This document shows positions 26,325-34,967 of a stretch of 64,000 bases of DNA, piece by piece. The notes under the pieces were generated by a model, which had not been told where the DNA came from, did not search any database, and saw only the letters and a program-made list of their open reading frames with translations. The DNA is taken from positions 215,569 through 279,568 of the forward strand of contig NZ_JAJSEC010000005.1 in the NCBI RefSeq assembly GCF_021272185.1. Reading direction: 5' to 3'. The stretch comes from Roseivivax sp. GX 12232. GTDB taxonomy: Bacteria; Pseudomonadota; Alphaproteobacteria; Rhodobacterales; Rhodobacteraceae. The position numbers and the translations under genes were made by a program. The first letter of the stretch is position 1, and each line of letters begins with the position of its first letter.

Positions 26325-26420
26325 ACTTTTGGGGGCGTGAGTCAACATCTTGCTGTCACTTCACAATAGTCGCAGTTTTTGCCTTTATTGCAAGAACTTA
26401 TTGACCAGGCCTCGCGACTT

Positions 26421-26882
26421 TTAGTCGAGCCCCCATAGGCATAGGCAAAACCGATTGAGCGACTTCTGCGCTCGAGCTGACACGCTCTCACTGAGGCTGA
26501 TGAAGTGCTCGTCTCCCTGTGTGACGCACTTCGCGACAATCGGCCTCTGAGGGTGCAGCTTATGGCAAAACTTCTTCCCCTCTTTGTAAAACCGGTGCTC
26601 CACGTTGTGGGTGAACTTGACCACCATCCCTTGGGGTGTCGGCTCACAGACCACTGTGTGCTCCACGCGCGGCACCTCGGGGACCTTTGGCTTCGGCGGG
26701 GTCTTCGGAGGATTCTCCGGGGGGTTCTCAGGCGGGTTTTCCGGAGGATTTCCGGGGGGCTCGCTCGGCGGATCAAAGCTCGGACGATCATAGGTTGGCT
26801 CTGGAGGCGGTGTTGGCAATGCATGTGCCGCCCCGGTCGCGAACATCGCCGCAATCGCCATCAGTGCAATTAGCTTGTTCAT
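26421..26882 (-). CDS. Secreted proline-repeat protein of unknown function
   Basis: A 153-aa protein with a clear signal peptide (MNKLIALMAIAAMFATGAAHA). Next comes a proline-rich region with PPEN tetrapeptides in tandem, ending PPKTPPKPKVPEVP. The roughly 75-residue C-terminal domain has four cysteines (VVCEPT, KFCHKL, AKCVTQ, RFCLCL include five in all) and could be disulfide-bonded. The start at 26882 follows AGAGGG. Its gene begins 17 bases after the stop of the RTX gene, so the two form an operon ending at the strong terminator at 26283. I do not recognise the C-terminal domain. Confidence 0.65.
   Translation of the reverse strand: MNKLIALMAIAAMFATGAAHALPTPPPEPTYDRPSFDPPSEPPGNPPENPPENPPENPPKTPPKPKVPEVPRVEHTVVCEPTPQGMVVKFTHNVEHRFYKEGKKFCHKLHPQRPIVAKCVTQGDEHFISLSESVSARAQKSLNRFCLCLWGLD
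26707..26754. repeat. Four 12-bp units encoding the PPEN repeat
   Basis: Four consecutive, imperfect 12-base units (GGAGGATTCTCC type) encode the tandem Pro-Pro-Glu/Gly-Asn tetrapeptides of the secreted protein. The regular unit makes copy-number change by slippage plausible. Confidence 0.7.
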
Positions 26883-26899
26883 TTGTGTGCCCTCTGTCC

Positions 26900-27940
26900 T
26901 CAAACGAAGCGATCCGTGCCGAAAGCGGCAACCTGGTCAGCGGATACGGCGTGTCCGGTCGCGCGAAGAATTGCGACCGGGTCTGTTCCAACCAGGACCG
27001 TCGTATCGCCGGTGACCGGATCCAGCTCGGTTGTGATGTCACCGTCGAGCCCAGCATCGATGTCATAGGTGATGAACAGCAGGTCGTCGGCGCCGAAGTC
27101 TTCGACGACAGGCGGCGCGCTCGGGTCAACCCAGGTCCCTGTATAAAAGAGGTCCGCCCCTTCTCCGCCTGTAGCGGAGTCGCCGGTGCCCATGATCAGG
27201 TTGTCCGGCCCATCTCCACCATCCAGCACATCTGGATCTGTGAGGTCCTCTTCCCGGAACCGGTCGTCGTTCTGGCCATCGGTGTAGCCATAAAGCGTGT
27301 CGTTCTCGGCGCCGCCGTTCATGGTGTCCGACCCGGTGTTGCCGCGGAGGAAATCTCCGTCGTCACCGCCGACCATGCTGTCGTCGCCCTCACCACCGAA
27401 CAGAAAATCGATGCCCGCGCCACCGTCCATAGTGTCGTCGCCGGTACCGCCAACTATCTCGTCGTTGCCGTCTCCCCCATCGAGAGAGTCGTCTCCCTCG
27501 TCTCCGAAGAGTTGGTCGAAGCCGTTCCCACCGGTGATCGTGTCGTTGCCCGCCTCGCCGGCCAGCAAGTCATCCTGGTCTCCACCGGAGATGAGGTCGT
27601 CGCCCTCTGCTCCATAAATCGAGTCAAATCCCGGGCCACCTTGCGCGGTATCGTTGCCTTCGCCGGCATCGATAACATCATCTCCCTCGCCGCCGTCGAT
27701 GCTGTCGTCACCGGCTTCCCCAACCAAAGTGTCGTCGTCTGATGTGCCATCGAGTGTATCGTCGCCATCAGTGCCGCGAAGAACATCGTCGAGTGGACCG
27801 CCGCCGACATCACCGCCACCGTCGCCACCGCCGTCGTCTCCATGGGAGCTGTCGGCATCGTCGTCGTCACTGCCGCCGTCGCCGCCACCCATCACCGCAA
27901 AGCCCGCAAAGCCTGCCAACAACAATAGTAAGAATTCCAT
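26900..27940 (-). CDS. RTX-type calcium-binding protein with N-terminal hydrophobic segment
   Basis: A 346-aa protein. It begins with the hydrophobic stretch MEFLLLLLAGFAGFAVMGGG, then a Gly/Asp-rich linker (residues about 20-48), then an array of about 18 nonapeptides of the GGxGxDxUx type (for example GGEGDDVID, GGNGFDQLF, GGDGNDEIV) from about 50 to 230. The C-terminal domain (about 250-346) is non-repetitive and acidic. Calcium-binding beta-roll formation and type I secretion are typical of the family. The ATG at 27940 follows GGGGGG and is preferred over the open frame to 27970. It is the first gene of an operon with the proline-repeat protein. Confidence 0.85.
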   Translation of the reverse strand: MEFLLLLLAGFAGFAVMGGGDGGSDDDDADSSHGDDGGGDGGGDVGGGPLDDVLRGTDGDDTLDGTSDDDTLVGEAGDDSIDGGEGDDVIDAGEGNDTAQGGPGFDSIYGAEGDDLISGGDQDDLLAGEAGNDTITGGNGFDQLFGDEGDDSLDGGDGNDEIVGGTGDDTMDGGAGIDFLFGGEGDDSMVGGDDGDFLRGNTGSDTMNGGAENDTLYGYTDGQNDDRFREEDLTDPDVLDGGDGPDNLIMGTGDSATGGEGADLFYTGTWVDPSAPPVVEDFGADDLLFITYDIDAGLDGDITTELDPVTGDTTVLVGTDPVAILRATGHAVSADQVAAFGTDRFV

Positions 27941-28379
27941 TTCTACCCCCCGGATCACGGAAAGAATCATGCCGGAAGGGTGACACGAAAAATGCCTAAG
28001 CCCGCCACATTTCTGCCAAAGTCACCATTTTCGGATCAAAGCCTCCCCAGACCTGCGACTGTTTCCCGATCGCAGATTTTTTGGGACAGAGCATGCCTTG
28101 GTAGTACGGTTGCGCTACCGACCCTGCGCACAAAAAGACCAGGGTACGCAGGCAGCGGACTGTGCAAATACGATGCGAGCGGTGTGTAACGAGGTGCAGG
28201 AACGGCCCATGGCCACCGTTCGCGCCAGGTCCGAGACATTTCCGCCCCCTGCCCGAAACAGGCGTTCTCTTGCCAACCTTGGTGACCTCGGGGCGCTGGA
28301 AGAAAAGCGGAGAGCCGCCGTTCACCGTATCTGGGATGAACGATCCCTCTTGCCGGCAGGGACCGACCAGCTCGGCGTC
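27941..28379. other. Gene-free stretch upstream of RTX gene
   Basis: About 440 bases between the RTX gene (transcribed leftward) and the end of the short integrase gene. I see no supportable gene. The promoter of the RTX operon should lie in the AT-richer part next to 27941. Nothing else stands out. Confidence 0.4.
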
Positions 28380-29012
28380 TCAGAGCTCCACCGATTCAGA
28401 GATAGCGAGCGCATCTTCGAGATCGATACCGAGGTAGCGCACAGTGCTATCCATCTTCGTATGGCCGAGCAGGAGCTGCACGGCGCGGAGGTTTCCAGTC
28501 TTGCGATATATCTGCGCCACCTTGGTTCGCCTCATGGAGTGAGTGCCATAGGCGCTTGGCTCGAGACCGATCGAAGTCACCCAGTCCTGCACGAGGCGGG
28601 CATATTGCCGTGTCGAGATATGTTGGCGTTCGTGAATGCGCCCGGGCCAGAGGTGCTCAGACCCGATCATCAGCGGAGCCTCGAGCCAAGCCGCGACCGC
28701 TTTTCGAGTCCTCTCGGTGATTTCGAAGCTGACCGGCCTCCGGGTTTTGCTCTGGACGATAGAGGCGCGGCGCTTGACCTGTCCGGCCGCATAGACGTCG
28801 GCGACCTTCAGCTTCACCAGGTCGCATCCGCGCAACTTGCTGTCGATGGCGAGATTGAAGAGCGCCAGCTCGCGAGTCTGCTGCGCGATCTCGAGGCGCA
28901 CCCGGATCGCCCATACATGTTGCGGTTCGAGCGCACGCTTCTGGCCGACGATGCGGCCCTTGTTCCAAGCGGGACGGCAAGCGCGGATGGCTGGCAGGTT
29001 TGCGGTCTGCAT
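28380..29012 (-). CDS. Short tyrosine integrase
   Basis: A 210-aa tyrosine recombinase reduced to little more than the catalytic domain. All six catalytic positions can be placed: Arg61 (KLRGCDL), Lys89 (QSKTRR), His158-x-x-Arg161 (GTHSMRRT), His184 (LGHTKMD) and Tyr193 (VRYLGID). The start at 29012 follows GGAGGAACC; the frame is open to 29162 but has no support there. It is divergent from an acetyltransferase gene 170 bases away. Small integrases of this type occur on plasmids and genomic islands; no attachment site was identified. Confidence 0.85.
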   Translation of the reverse strand: MQTANLPAIRACRPAWNKGRIVGQKRALEPQHVWAIRVRLEIAQQTRELALFNLAIDSKLRGCDLVKLKVADVYAAGQVKRRASIVQSKTRRPVSFEITERTRKAVAAWLEAPLMIGSEHLWPGRIHERQHISTRQYARLVQDWVTSIGLEPSAYGTHSMRRTKVAQIYRKTGNLRAVQLLLGHTKMDSTVRYLGIDLEDALAISESVEL

Positions 29013-29181
29013 GGTGGTTCCTCCGATCCACCACGCCCGCCACATCTTCGGCACCTTGCCGACGGCCGAGCATAGCAAACCTGCTGTGCCGCCCGAAGAT
29101 TCCGCAACTGGAGCGTCCCGCGCTGCCGCAAGACCGTTTCGACCCCATACCCACCGTCGCACGGTCTGGTAGAGTGGTCGA

Positions 29182-29670
29182 ATGACCGGGACCCAAAACT
29201 ATCGCTTCCGCAGAGCTAATGTGGATGATCTCGCCTTGATCAGAGCGTGGCAGTTGAAATCGCATGTTCGGGAATGGTGGGACGCAAATGAGCCGTATGC
29301 AGAAGCGGATTTAGCTGATCCTCGGGTGGCTCGCTGGATCGTTTCATTCGGCATGCGGCCCTTCGCGTTCATGCAAGACTACACGGTCCACGGTTGGGGC
29401 GATCATCATTTTGACCATCATCCCAAAGGGACGCGGGGTATTGATCAGTTTATCGGTGAGCCTGACATGGTCGGCATTGGGCACGGATCGGCTTTTATCG
29501 GGACAAGAATGCAGGCGCTCTTCGATGAGGGGGCACCTATCATTGCGACCGATCCGCATCCGGACAATGCGAGAGCAGTAGCAGTATACAAGAAGCTGGG
29601 TTTCTCGCCGTCAGGACCGCTTCAGGAGACGGACTGGGGCTTGATATTACCAATGACTGCGAGGCGGTAG
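29182..29670 (+). CDS. GNAT acetyltransferase, AAC(6')-like
   Basis: A 162-aa GNAT-family protein that resembles the aminoglycoside 6'-N-acetyltransferase group. It has HVREWWD near residue 30, then KGTRGIDQFIGEPDMVGIGHG for acetyl-CoA binding and DPHPDNARAVAVYKKLGF at the C-terminus. Whether it acts on aminoglycosides or another amine cannot be told from sequence. GC content is visibly lower than that of neighbouring operons, and it lies next to an integrase, consistent with horizontal acquisition. Confidence 0.75.
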   Translation: MTGTQNYRFRRANVDDLALIRAWQLKSHVREWWDANEPYAEADLADPRVARWIVSFGMRPFAFMQDYTVHGWGDHHFDHHPKGTRGIDQFIGEPDMVGIGHGSAFIGTRMQALFDEGAPIIATDPHPDNARAVAVYKKLGFSPSGPLQETDWGLILPMTARR

Positions 29671-30002
29671 GCAAAGCAGCCCAAACGACGGCTTTGTCCC
29701 GCAGTGCGGACGTTCGGCGCCAGATCATGCTGTTTGACGCAATCGAGGGCCGGTTTGGGGAAGGAGCGGCGCAGCGACTGGTCGACCTTCGAATGGCAGG
29801 TGAGGGCCGGAAACCGCCATGATCAACTCCAGCCCGGCATCTGAAATTCTTTATCCATTCAACGGCCGCTGCCGCCCGCCGTGCGCCCAATTGCGCCAAA
29901 CCACGAGCGACTGACAGCTGTGGAGCATTGGGTATGTCTTTTTGGCGTGGAGCATCACTGGGTTGAGCCCAGTCCTCACGACCTTTTTCCGGGTCTCTGT
30001 TC
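29671..30002. other. Gene-free stretch with possible coding remnant
   Basis: About 330 bases without a supportable gene. One plus-strand frame reads ALSRSADVRRQIMLFDAIEG, then GAAQRLVDLRMAGEGRKPP before a TGA near 29822. It has coding-like composition but enters from inside the acetyltransferase gene in a different frame, so it may be the truncated end of an older gene. Confidence 0.35.
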
Positions 30003-30656
30003 TCACTCGCGCACGATCCGATAGTTGAAATCCGCGCTTCCCACCACGCCCCACATCCGCAGCCAGAAAGGCATCAATCCCTCGAGCCCGCGAGCGGCCG
30101 AGAGAGGGCCCATATCGATCGGCGCTGTCCAACCCAGCTCCGCGAGGAACTCGCGGGTCTCGGCCTTCGCGGCATCTATGTCACCACACAGGAAAGCATC
30201 GCTGTCACCGGGCACGCGGCCGGGATCGACCATGACCTCGTGGTTCATCGTGTTCAGCGCCTTGACCACCCGCGCCTCTGGTAGGTGCGCCTGGAGCGCC
30301 TCGCCCGCCGATGTGGTGTTCGACAATTCAGGCACGAGGATCGGCGGCATACCCTTCGAGAAGTCGAGCGGGTTGGTCACGTCGATCACCGTCTTACCGG
30401 CAACCGCGGCATTGCCGAGCGCTTCAGCAAGGGCCACGATCTGCGCGCCGTTCACCGCAACGATCACCCGTTCTGCCCAGGCGGCGACTTCGGCGAACGT
30501 GCCTTGCCCCGCCCGCTCGCCGCGCGCTTTCACCCATTCGGTGGCCTTCTCATTGTCCGCCGTGCGGGCGCCCATGCGAACCTCGTGGCCCAGTGTGTGC
30601 AGCCGGGATGCCAGGGTGTGTCCGACCATGCCGGTGCCAAGAACCGCGTATTTCAT
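30003..30656 (-). CDS. NADPH-dependent F420 reductase-like oxidoreductase
   Basis: A 217-aa Rossmann-fold protein of the NAD(P)-binding, F420-dependent NADP reductase-like group, with the nucleotide-binding motif MKYAVLGTGMVGHTLASRL at the start and VIDVTNPLDF in the middle. The start at 30656 is set by AAGAGGAG. The substrate is unknown, and in non-F420 producers these proteins use other acceptors. It follows the short-chain dehydrogenase gene on the same strand. Confidence 0.75.
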   Translation of the reverse strand: MKYAVLGTGMVGHTLASRLHTLGHEVRMGARTADNEKATEWVKARGERAGQGTFAEVAAWAERVIVAVNGAQIVALAEALGNAAVAGKTVIDVTNPLDFSKGMPPILVPELSNTTSAGEALQAHLPEARVVKALNTMNHEVMVDPGRVPGDSDAFLCGDIDAAKAETREFLAELGWTAPIDMGPLSAARGLEGLMPFWLRMWGVVGSADFNYRIVRE

Positions 30657-30712
30657 CTGTATTCTCCTCTTTGTCGGAGGACTGGCCGGAGAGGCCGACC
30701 AGCCCGTTTCGA

Positions 30713-31597
30713 TCAAGCCGCGGTCGGCGTCTGGCGCGGCAGAGACAGCATGCCCTCGATACCGAGGTTGCCGTAGATCCCCTCGGTCACCTGCCGAAGG
30801 TGGTCATTGTAGCCCTTCAGCGGCTCGGCCATGCCGATCCGGTCTACCTCGGTGCGGAAGGGGCGCGTCGCATGCGGGGCGCCGACCACGGCAACCACTG
30901 CATCGGCCACGAGCTGCGGGTTCTGCTGCGGATTTTCGGCCAGGAAGCCCTCGAAGCCCGCCAGCGAAGCCTCTGGCGCGCCCGCCATCTCGCCGTAGCT
31001 TCCATCGCGGTCGCGACTGGTGGGCTGCATGAGGTTGGCCATGAAGCCGGTCGGGAAGCCGCCGGGCTCGACCAGGGCCACCTCCACGCCGAAGGCAGAC
31101 AGCTCGGCCCGATAGTTCTCAGACAGTGCCTCAAGCGCCCACTTCGTCGCGTTGTAGGGCCCGTAGAAGGGCAGCGCGACGCGGCCCAAGAGGCTCGAGA
31201 CGTTGAGGATCAGACCCTCGCCGCGACCCCGCATCTCCGGCACCACGGCGCGGATCATGCGCTGAACGCCGAAGAGGTTGATCTCGAAGAGGCGGCGGAA
31301 ATCCTCGGCCGAGAAATTCTCCTGAAGCCCGTGGGCACCGACACCGGCATTGTTGATGAGGGCGTCGATCTGACCCAGGTGCGCGCGCGCCGCTGCCACG
31401 CCGACCTCGACTGAGGCCTCGTCGGTGACGTCGATCTCGACGATCTCGGCGCCAAGGGCCCGCAGTGCCTCGGTCGAGTCAGCGTTCCGGCCCTCGATGT
31501 CGCGCAGCGAGCCGACGACCCGGTGACCCGCCTTCAGCAGGTCCGCAACGATGAGTTTGCCAAAGCCGCTGCCGGCGCCCGTGATGAGAATGTTCAT
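30713..31597 (-). CDS. Short-chain dehydrogenase/reductase
   Basis: A 294-aa classical SDR: nucleotide motif GAGSGFGK at residues 7-14, NNAGVGAHG, catalytic Ser in NVSSLLGRV and YNATK with Tyr and Lys. It is divergent from a LysR regulator gene 90 bases away and upstream of the F420-reductase-like gene. This arrangement suggests a small LysR-controlled redox operon. Substrate is not predictable. Confidence 0.85.
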   Translation of the reverse strand: MNILITGAGSGFGKLIVADLLKAGHRVVGSLRDIEGRNADSTEALRALGAEIVEIDVTDEASVEVGVAAARAHLGQIDALINNAGVGAHGLQENFSAEDFRRLFEINLFGVQRMIRAVVPEMRGRGEGLILNVSSLLGRVALPFYGPYNATKWALEALSENYRAELSAFGVEVALVEPGGFPTGFMANLMQPTSRDRDGSYGEMAGAPEASLAGFEGFLAENPQQNPQLVADAVVAVVGAPHATRPFRTEVDRIGMAEPLKGYNDHLRQVTEGIYGNLGIEGMLSLPRQTPTAA

Positions 31598-31686
31598 GTT
31601 CGTCTCCTTGCCTCGCGCGTCCTCGCGCTGTGTTCGAAGAGATACGAGCCCTTCCGAACTCAGAACAGACGGACTATCTTGAACTC

Positions 31687-32598
31687 ATGGTTCCAGATTT
31701 TAGAACGATAGGCCTCCCTGCTCTCGTGAGCTTTCGCACCGTCGCGCGTCTTGGCGGGATTAGCGCCGCGGCGGCGCAGCTCGGTATGGCGAAGTCGGGT
31801 GTCAGCCGGCATGTCTCCCAGCTCGAAGATCATCTTGGCGTGCGGCTTCTGGAGCGCGGCGCGCGCTCCGTCCGCCTGACCCCGGTTGGCAGACGGCTGG
31901 ACGATCGCATCCGCTCGATCCTCGCGGAGATCGAGCTGCTGGGAGATATCGTGCAGGAGGAACGCGCGGGCGTGACCGGGCAGGTCACCATCGCCGCCAC
32001 GCCGGAGTTCGGCGCATTGGTTGCGGCGTATCTCTTTCCCGAATTGCGCCGCCGCCACCCGGACCTCAGCCTGGTGATGCGCGCCGATTATGCCTTCGAG
32101 GACATGCAGGACCCGGGCACGGACCTCGCCATCCGCGTCGGCAGCGTGCATGACGACCGGCTGATCGCCAAGCCGATGGGCGGGTTCCGCCGCTGGCTCG
32201 TCGCCACGCCGGAGCTTGCCGAGGCGGCGTCCCTCGAGGCTCCCGCGGACCTCGCGCAGCAGCCTTGCCTCACCTTCCGGGGCGACCGGCCCGGGGCAAC
32301 CTGGCGCTTCGTCGCCGAGGATCAGGAGGCTGCCGTGGATGTCAGCGGCCCCATCGCAGTGCGCAACTTCGGTGTTCTGCTGGAACTGGCTCGCGCAGGC
32401 CAGGGCTTTGCCTTCCTGCCCGCCTTCATGCTGCGTGATGCGCTGGCCTGCGGCGCGCTGGTCCGCTGCCTGCCGGAATGGACCTCGCCGGAGGCGCCTG
32501 TCTTTCTTACCTTTCGTCCGGGCACCCGCAACATTGCCCGGGTGGCTGCCGTGCTGGAAGTCGCCGAGGAGATTCTGCCGGACCTCTCCAGAGAGTGA
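31687..32598 (+). CDS. LysR-family transcriptional regulator
   Basis: A 303-aa LysR regulator with an N-terminal winged helix (ISAAAAQLGMAKSGVSRHVSQL) and a substrate-binding effector domain. The frame is open from a GTG at 31630, but the ATG at 31687 gives the usual short lead-in to the helix-turn-helix. It is divergent from the SDR gene, the arrangement typical for LysR control of the neighbouring operon. Confidence 0.88.
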   Translation: MVPDFRTIGLPALVSFRTVARLGGISAAAAQLGMAKSGVSRHVSQLEDHLGVRLLERGARSVRLTPVGRRLDDRIRSILAEIELLGDIVQEERAGVTGQVTIAATPEFGALVAAYLFPELRRRHPDLSLVMRADYAFEDMQDPGTDLAIRVGSVHDDRLIAKPMGGFRRWLVATPELAEAASLEAPADLAQQPCLTFRGDRPGATWRFVAEDQEAAVDVSGPIAVRNFGVLLELARAGQGFAFLPAFMLRDALACGALVRCLPEWTSPEAPVFLTFRPGTRNIARVAAVLEVAEEILPDLSRE

Positions 32599-32779
32599 GA
32601 GGATCACGAGGCAGAACGGTCCCCTCCCATCACGGCGCTCGGGTTACCCTTGGCGACCCCGGCAAACACTCGAGTTTCGACAGACGACATTCCGGCAGAT
32701 TCGCTGCGCGCGCCGGTAGGAAACCGGGGGGGTCCTTGATCGCACTCCGCAAGTAATCACGACCGGAGCCGCGCCACCA

Positions 32780-32815
32780 TTGACCACCGTCCTTTGCCCG
32801 AGTAATTAAATCGGG
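32780..32815 (+). promoter_or_regulatory. Sigma-70-like promoter with overlapping inverted repeat
   Basis: TTGACC (32780-32785), a 17-base spacer and TAATTA (32803-32808) resemble a sigma-70 promoter about 70 bases upstream of the gene at 32878. CCCGA (32797-32801) and TCGGG (32811-32815) form an inverted repeat straddling the -10 box, a plausible operator. Confidence 0.5.
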
Positions 32816-32877
32816 AAATAGGTCTCGCCAGGTTCCCCCAGCCATGACCCAGGTACATCTGACGAGGGGGAACTGTC

Positions 32878-33339
32878 ATGTCGCATCTGCATTTCGGAGA
32901 CCGCGGCGCATTGGTGTCGAGCCTGGGCTACTCGGATGCGGAACTGGACGCGCTGCGGATCGCGCGGCACTTCTTTCACGCCTTTTGCGAGCCAGGGAAA
33001 CAAGGCTGGATCGGAGCCTTCGGGTATGCATTGCGAGCCCGGGGGCCGGATCAGGGGCCGCAATTTGCGCTGGCCACGCTCAATGCCATTCAAGCCGTCC
33101 GCCAGATCCGGCATTCGTCCTTCCGCTTCAATTGCCCGACCTGCAAGGACTGCGCCCGATACCTCTCGGGCAATGAACGCAGCTACATGAGCGCCCTGCG
33201 GGCCGCCGTCCGGCGCGACGAGCAAGCCCTGGCCGGGCAACTCTGGTTGCTCTGCGAAAGCAACGATCCCACGAAAGCGACAGAGGCCTTCCTCACCCTC
33301 GGCAGCTTCATGCCCGCGCTGGCAGAGGCGCCGTTGTGA
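32878..33339 (+). CDS. Hypothetical protein with CPTCKDC motif
   Basis: A 153-aa cytoplasmic protein with the cysteine cluster CPTCKDCAR at about residues 85-93 and no family I can name. It precedes the imelysin/di-heme oxidoreductase cluster on the same strand, 206 bases upstream. The cysteine spacing could bind a metal or iron-sulfur cluster. A candidate promoter with an overlapping inverted repeat lies just upstream. An iron-related role is inferred from the neighbours. Confidence 0.65.
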   Translation: MSHLHFGDRGALVSSLGYSDAELDALRIARHFFHAFCEPGKQGWIGAFGYALRARGPDQGPQFALATLNAIQAVRQIRHSSFRFNCPTCKDCARYLSGNERSYMSALRAAVRRDEQALAGQLWLLCESNDPTKATEAFLTLGSFMPALAEAPL

Positions 33340-33545
33340 GCCGGGGTCGGCGTGGCTGGCCCCTGCCCGGTCGCGGGACTTGGCACCGCAGGGACCGGCG
33401 GCCCCGTCCAGGCCAGCGACAACGGGCGTCACCAGCGGGCGAACTGCCCTTCGCTGATCCATCCAACGACCTTACTCAGCCAATTTCGAACAATCCGCCG
33501 AACCCCAAGACCGGCTGCAAAGACACCAACAGGAAGGGACGACAC

Positions 33546-34808
33546 ATGCACCTGAGACCCATCACAGCCGTCGGGCTGATTGCCATGGCCGCCTCGCCCG
33601 CGCTGGCACAGAGCAAGACCGAGGTTCTCGACACCTATGCAAACATCGCACAGGCCGGCTACGAGGACAGCCTGATCAAGGCGCAGGCCCTGCAGAAGGC
33701 CGTCGACGCACTGGTCGAAACCCCTTCCGCCGAGGCACTGCAGGCGGCCAGGCAAGCCTGGCTCGAAGCCCGCGTGCCCTACCAGCAGACCGAGATCTAT
33801 CGTTTCGGCAATGCGATCGTCGATGACTGGGAAGGCAAGGTGAACGCCTGGCCGCTCGACGAGGGGCTGATCGACTACGTCGATGCCTCCTACGGCGGGC
33901 CGACGGATGCCAACCAGTTGGCAGCCTTGAACGTCGTCGCAAATCCGAGCTTCAGCCTGGGTGGCAGTGAGGTGGACGCCTCCGAGATCACTCCGGACCT
34001 CCTTGAAGGCCAGCTGCACGAGGCCGGCGCGGTCGAGGCAAATGTGGCCACCGGCTATCACGCCGTGGAATTCCTGCTCTGGGGCCAGGACCTGAACGGG
34101 ACCGACTACGGTTCCGGCAACCGTCCCTGGACCGACTATTCCGCCGGGGAGGACTGCACCAACGGCAACTGCGACCGGCGCGGCGACTACCTGCAGGCGG
34201 CGACCGATCTCCTGGTCAGCGACCTTGAGTGGATGTCCGGGCAATGGGCAGAAGGTGGCGCGGCGCGAGCCGCGGTGCTGGAGGACGAAGACGCCGGGAT
34301 CAACGCGATCCTGACCGGCATGGGCTCGCTGTCTTACGGGGAACAGGCGGGCGAGCGCATGAAGCTCGGCGTCATGCTGAACGACCCCGAGGAGGAGCAC
34401 GACTGTTTCTCCGACAACACCCACAACAGCCATTACTACGACGGGCTGGGCGTCAGGAACGTCTACCTTGGGGAATACCTGCGGGTCGACGGCTCCGTCG
34501 TGACCGGCCCGGCCCTGGCAGACCTGGTCGCCGCCGCGGATCCTGACGTCGCCGCCGAGCTGCGCGACAGGCTCGACGCCACGATGGTCGAGCTCGGTCA
34601 GATCAAATCGGCCGCCGAGGCGGGCTTCAGCTACGACATGATGCTCGCGCGCGGCAATGCCGAGGGCGAGGCCTTGATCATGGGCGCGGTCGACGCGCTG
34701 GTCGATCAGACCCGGGCGATCGAGCGGGCCGTGACCGCGCTCGGCGTCGAGCAGATCGCCTTCGAGGGATCCGACAGCCTGGACGACCCCGAAGCCGTCT
34801 TCCAGTAA
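33546..34808 (+). CDS. Imelysin-family periplasmic protein
   Basis: A 420-aa secreted protein of the imelysin (insulin-cleaving metalloproteinase-like) family, with signal peptide AVGLIAMAASPALAQ. The family HxxE motif is intact at His172 and Glu175 in GYHAVEFLLWG. Members are usually iron-regulated and linked with iron uptake; the enzymatic activity suggested by the old name is doubtful. The ATG at 33546 follows AGGAAGGGA and fits the signal peptide. It is the first gene of a four-gene cluster with a di-heme oxidoreductase, a second imelysin and a DUF1513 protein. Confidence 0.88.
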   Translation: MHLRPITAVGLIAMAASPALAQSKTEVLDTYANIAQAGYEDSLIKAQALQKAVDALVETPSAEALQAARQAWLEARVPYQQTEIYRFGNAIVDDWEGKVNAWPLDEGLIDYVDASYGGPTDANQLAALNVVANPSFSLGGSEVDASEITPDLLEGQLHEAGAVEANVATGYHAVEFLLWGQDLNGTDYGSGNRPWTDYSAGEDCTNGNCDRRGDYLQAATDLLVSDLEWMSGQWAEGGAARAAVLEDEDAGINAILTGMGSLSYGEQAGERMKLGVMLNDPEEEHDCFSDNTHNSHYYDGLGVRNVYLGEYLRVDGSVVTGPALADLVAAADPDVAAELRDRLDATMVELGQIKSAAEAGFSYDMMLARGNAEGEALIMGAVDALVDQTRAIERAVTALGVEQIAFEGSDSLDDPEAVFQ

Positions 34809-34967
34809 CCAACCTTCGCCGGGGCCGAGCAGACGCGGCCCTGGCCTGCTTTTCGTTTGCCACGGAGCTGGGCGCGAGATGATCGCAGGCCACCCCCGGA
34901 CCATCACTGCGAGGGCGGCGCCCGAGCCCCCGGGTGCGAACTCGGCCATATCAACGGATCCCGCACC

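Noticed and set aside
28380..29670. Integron with AAC(6') cassette
   Set aside because: The integrase is a 210-aa minimal form without IntI features, the genes are divergent, and no attC-like site was seen.
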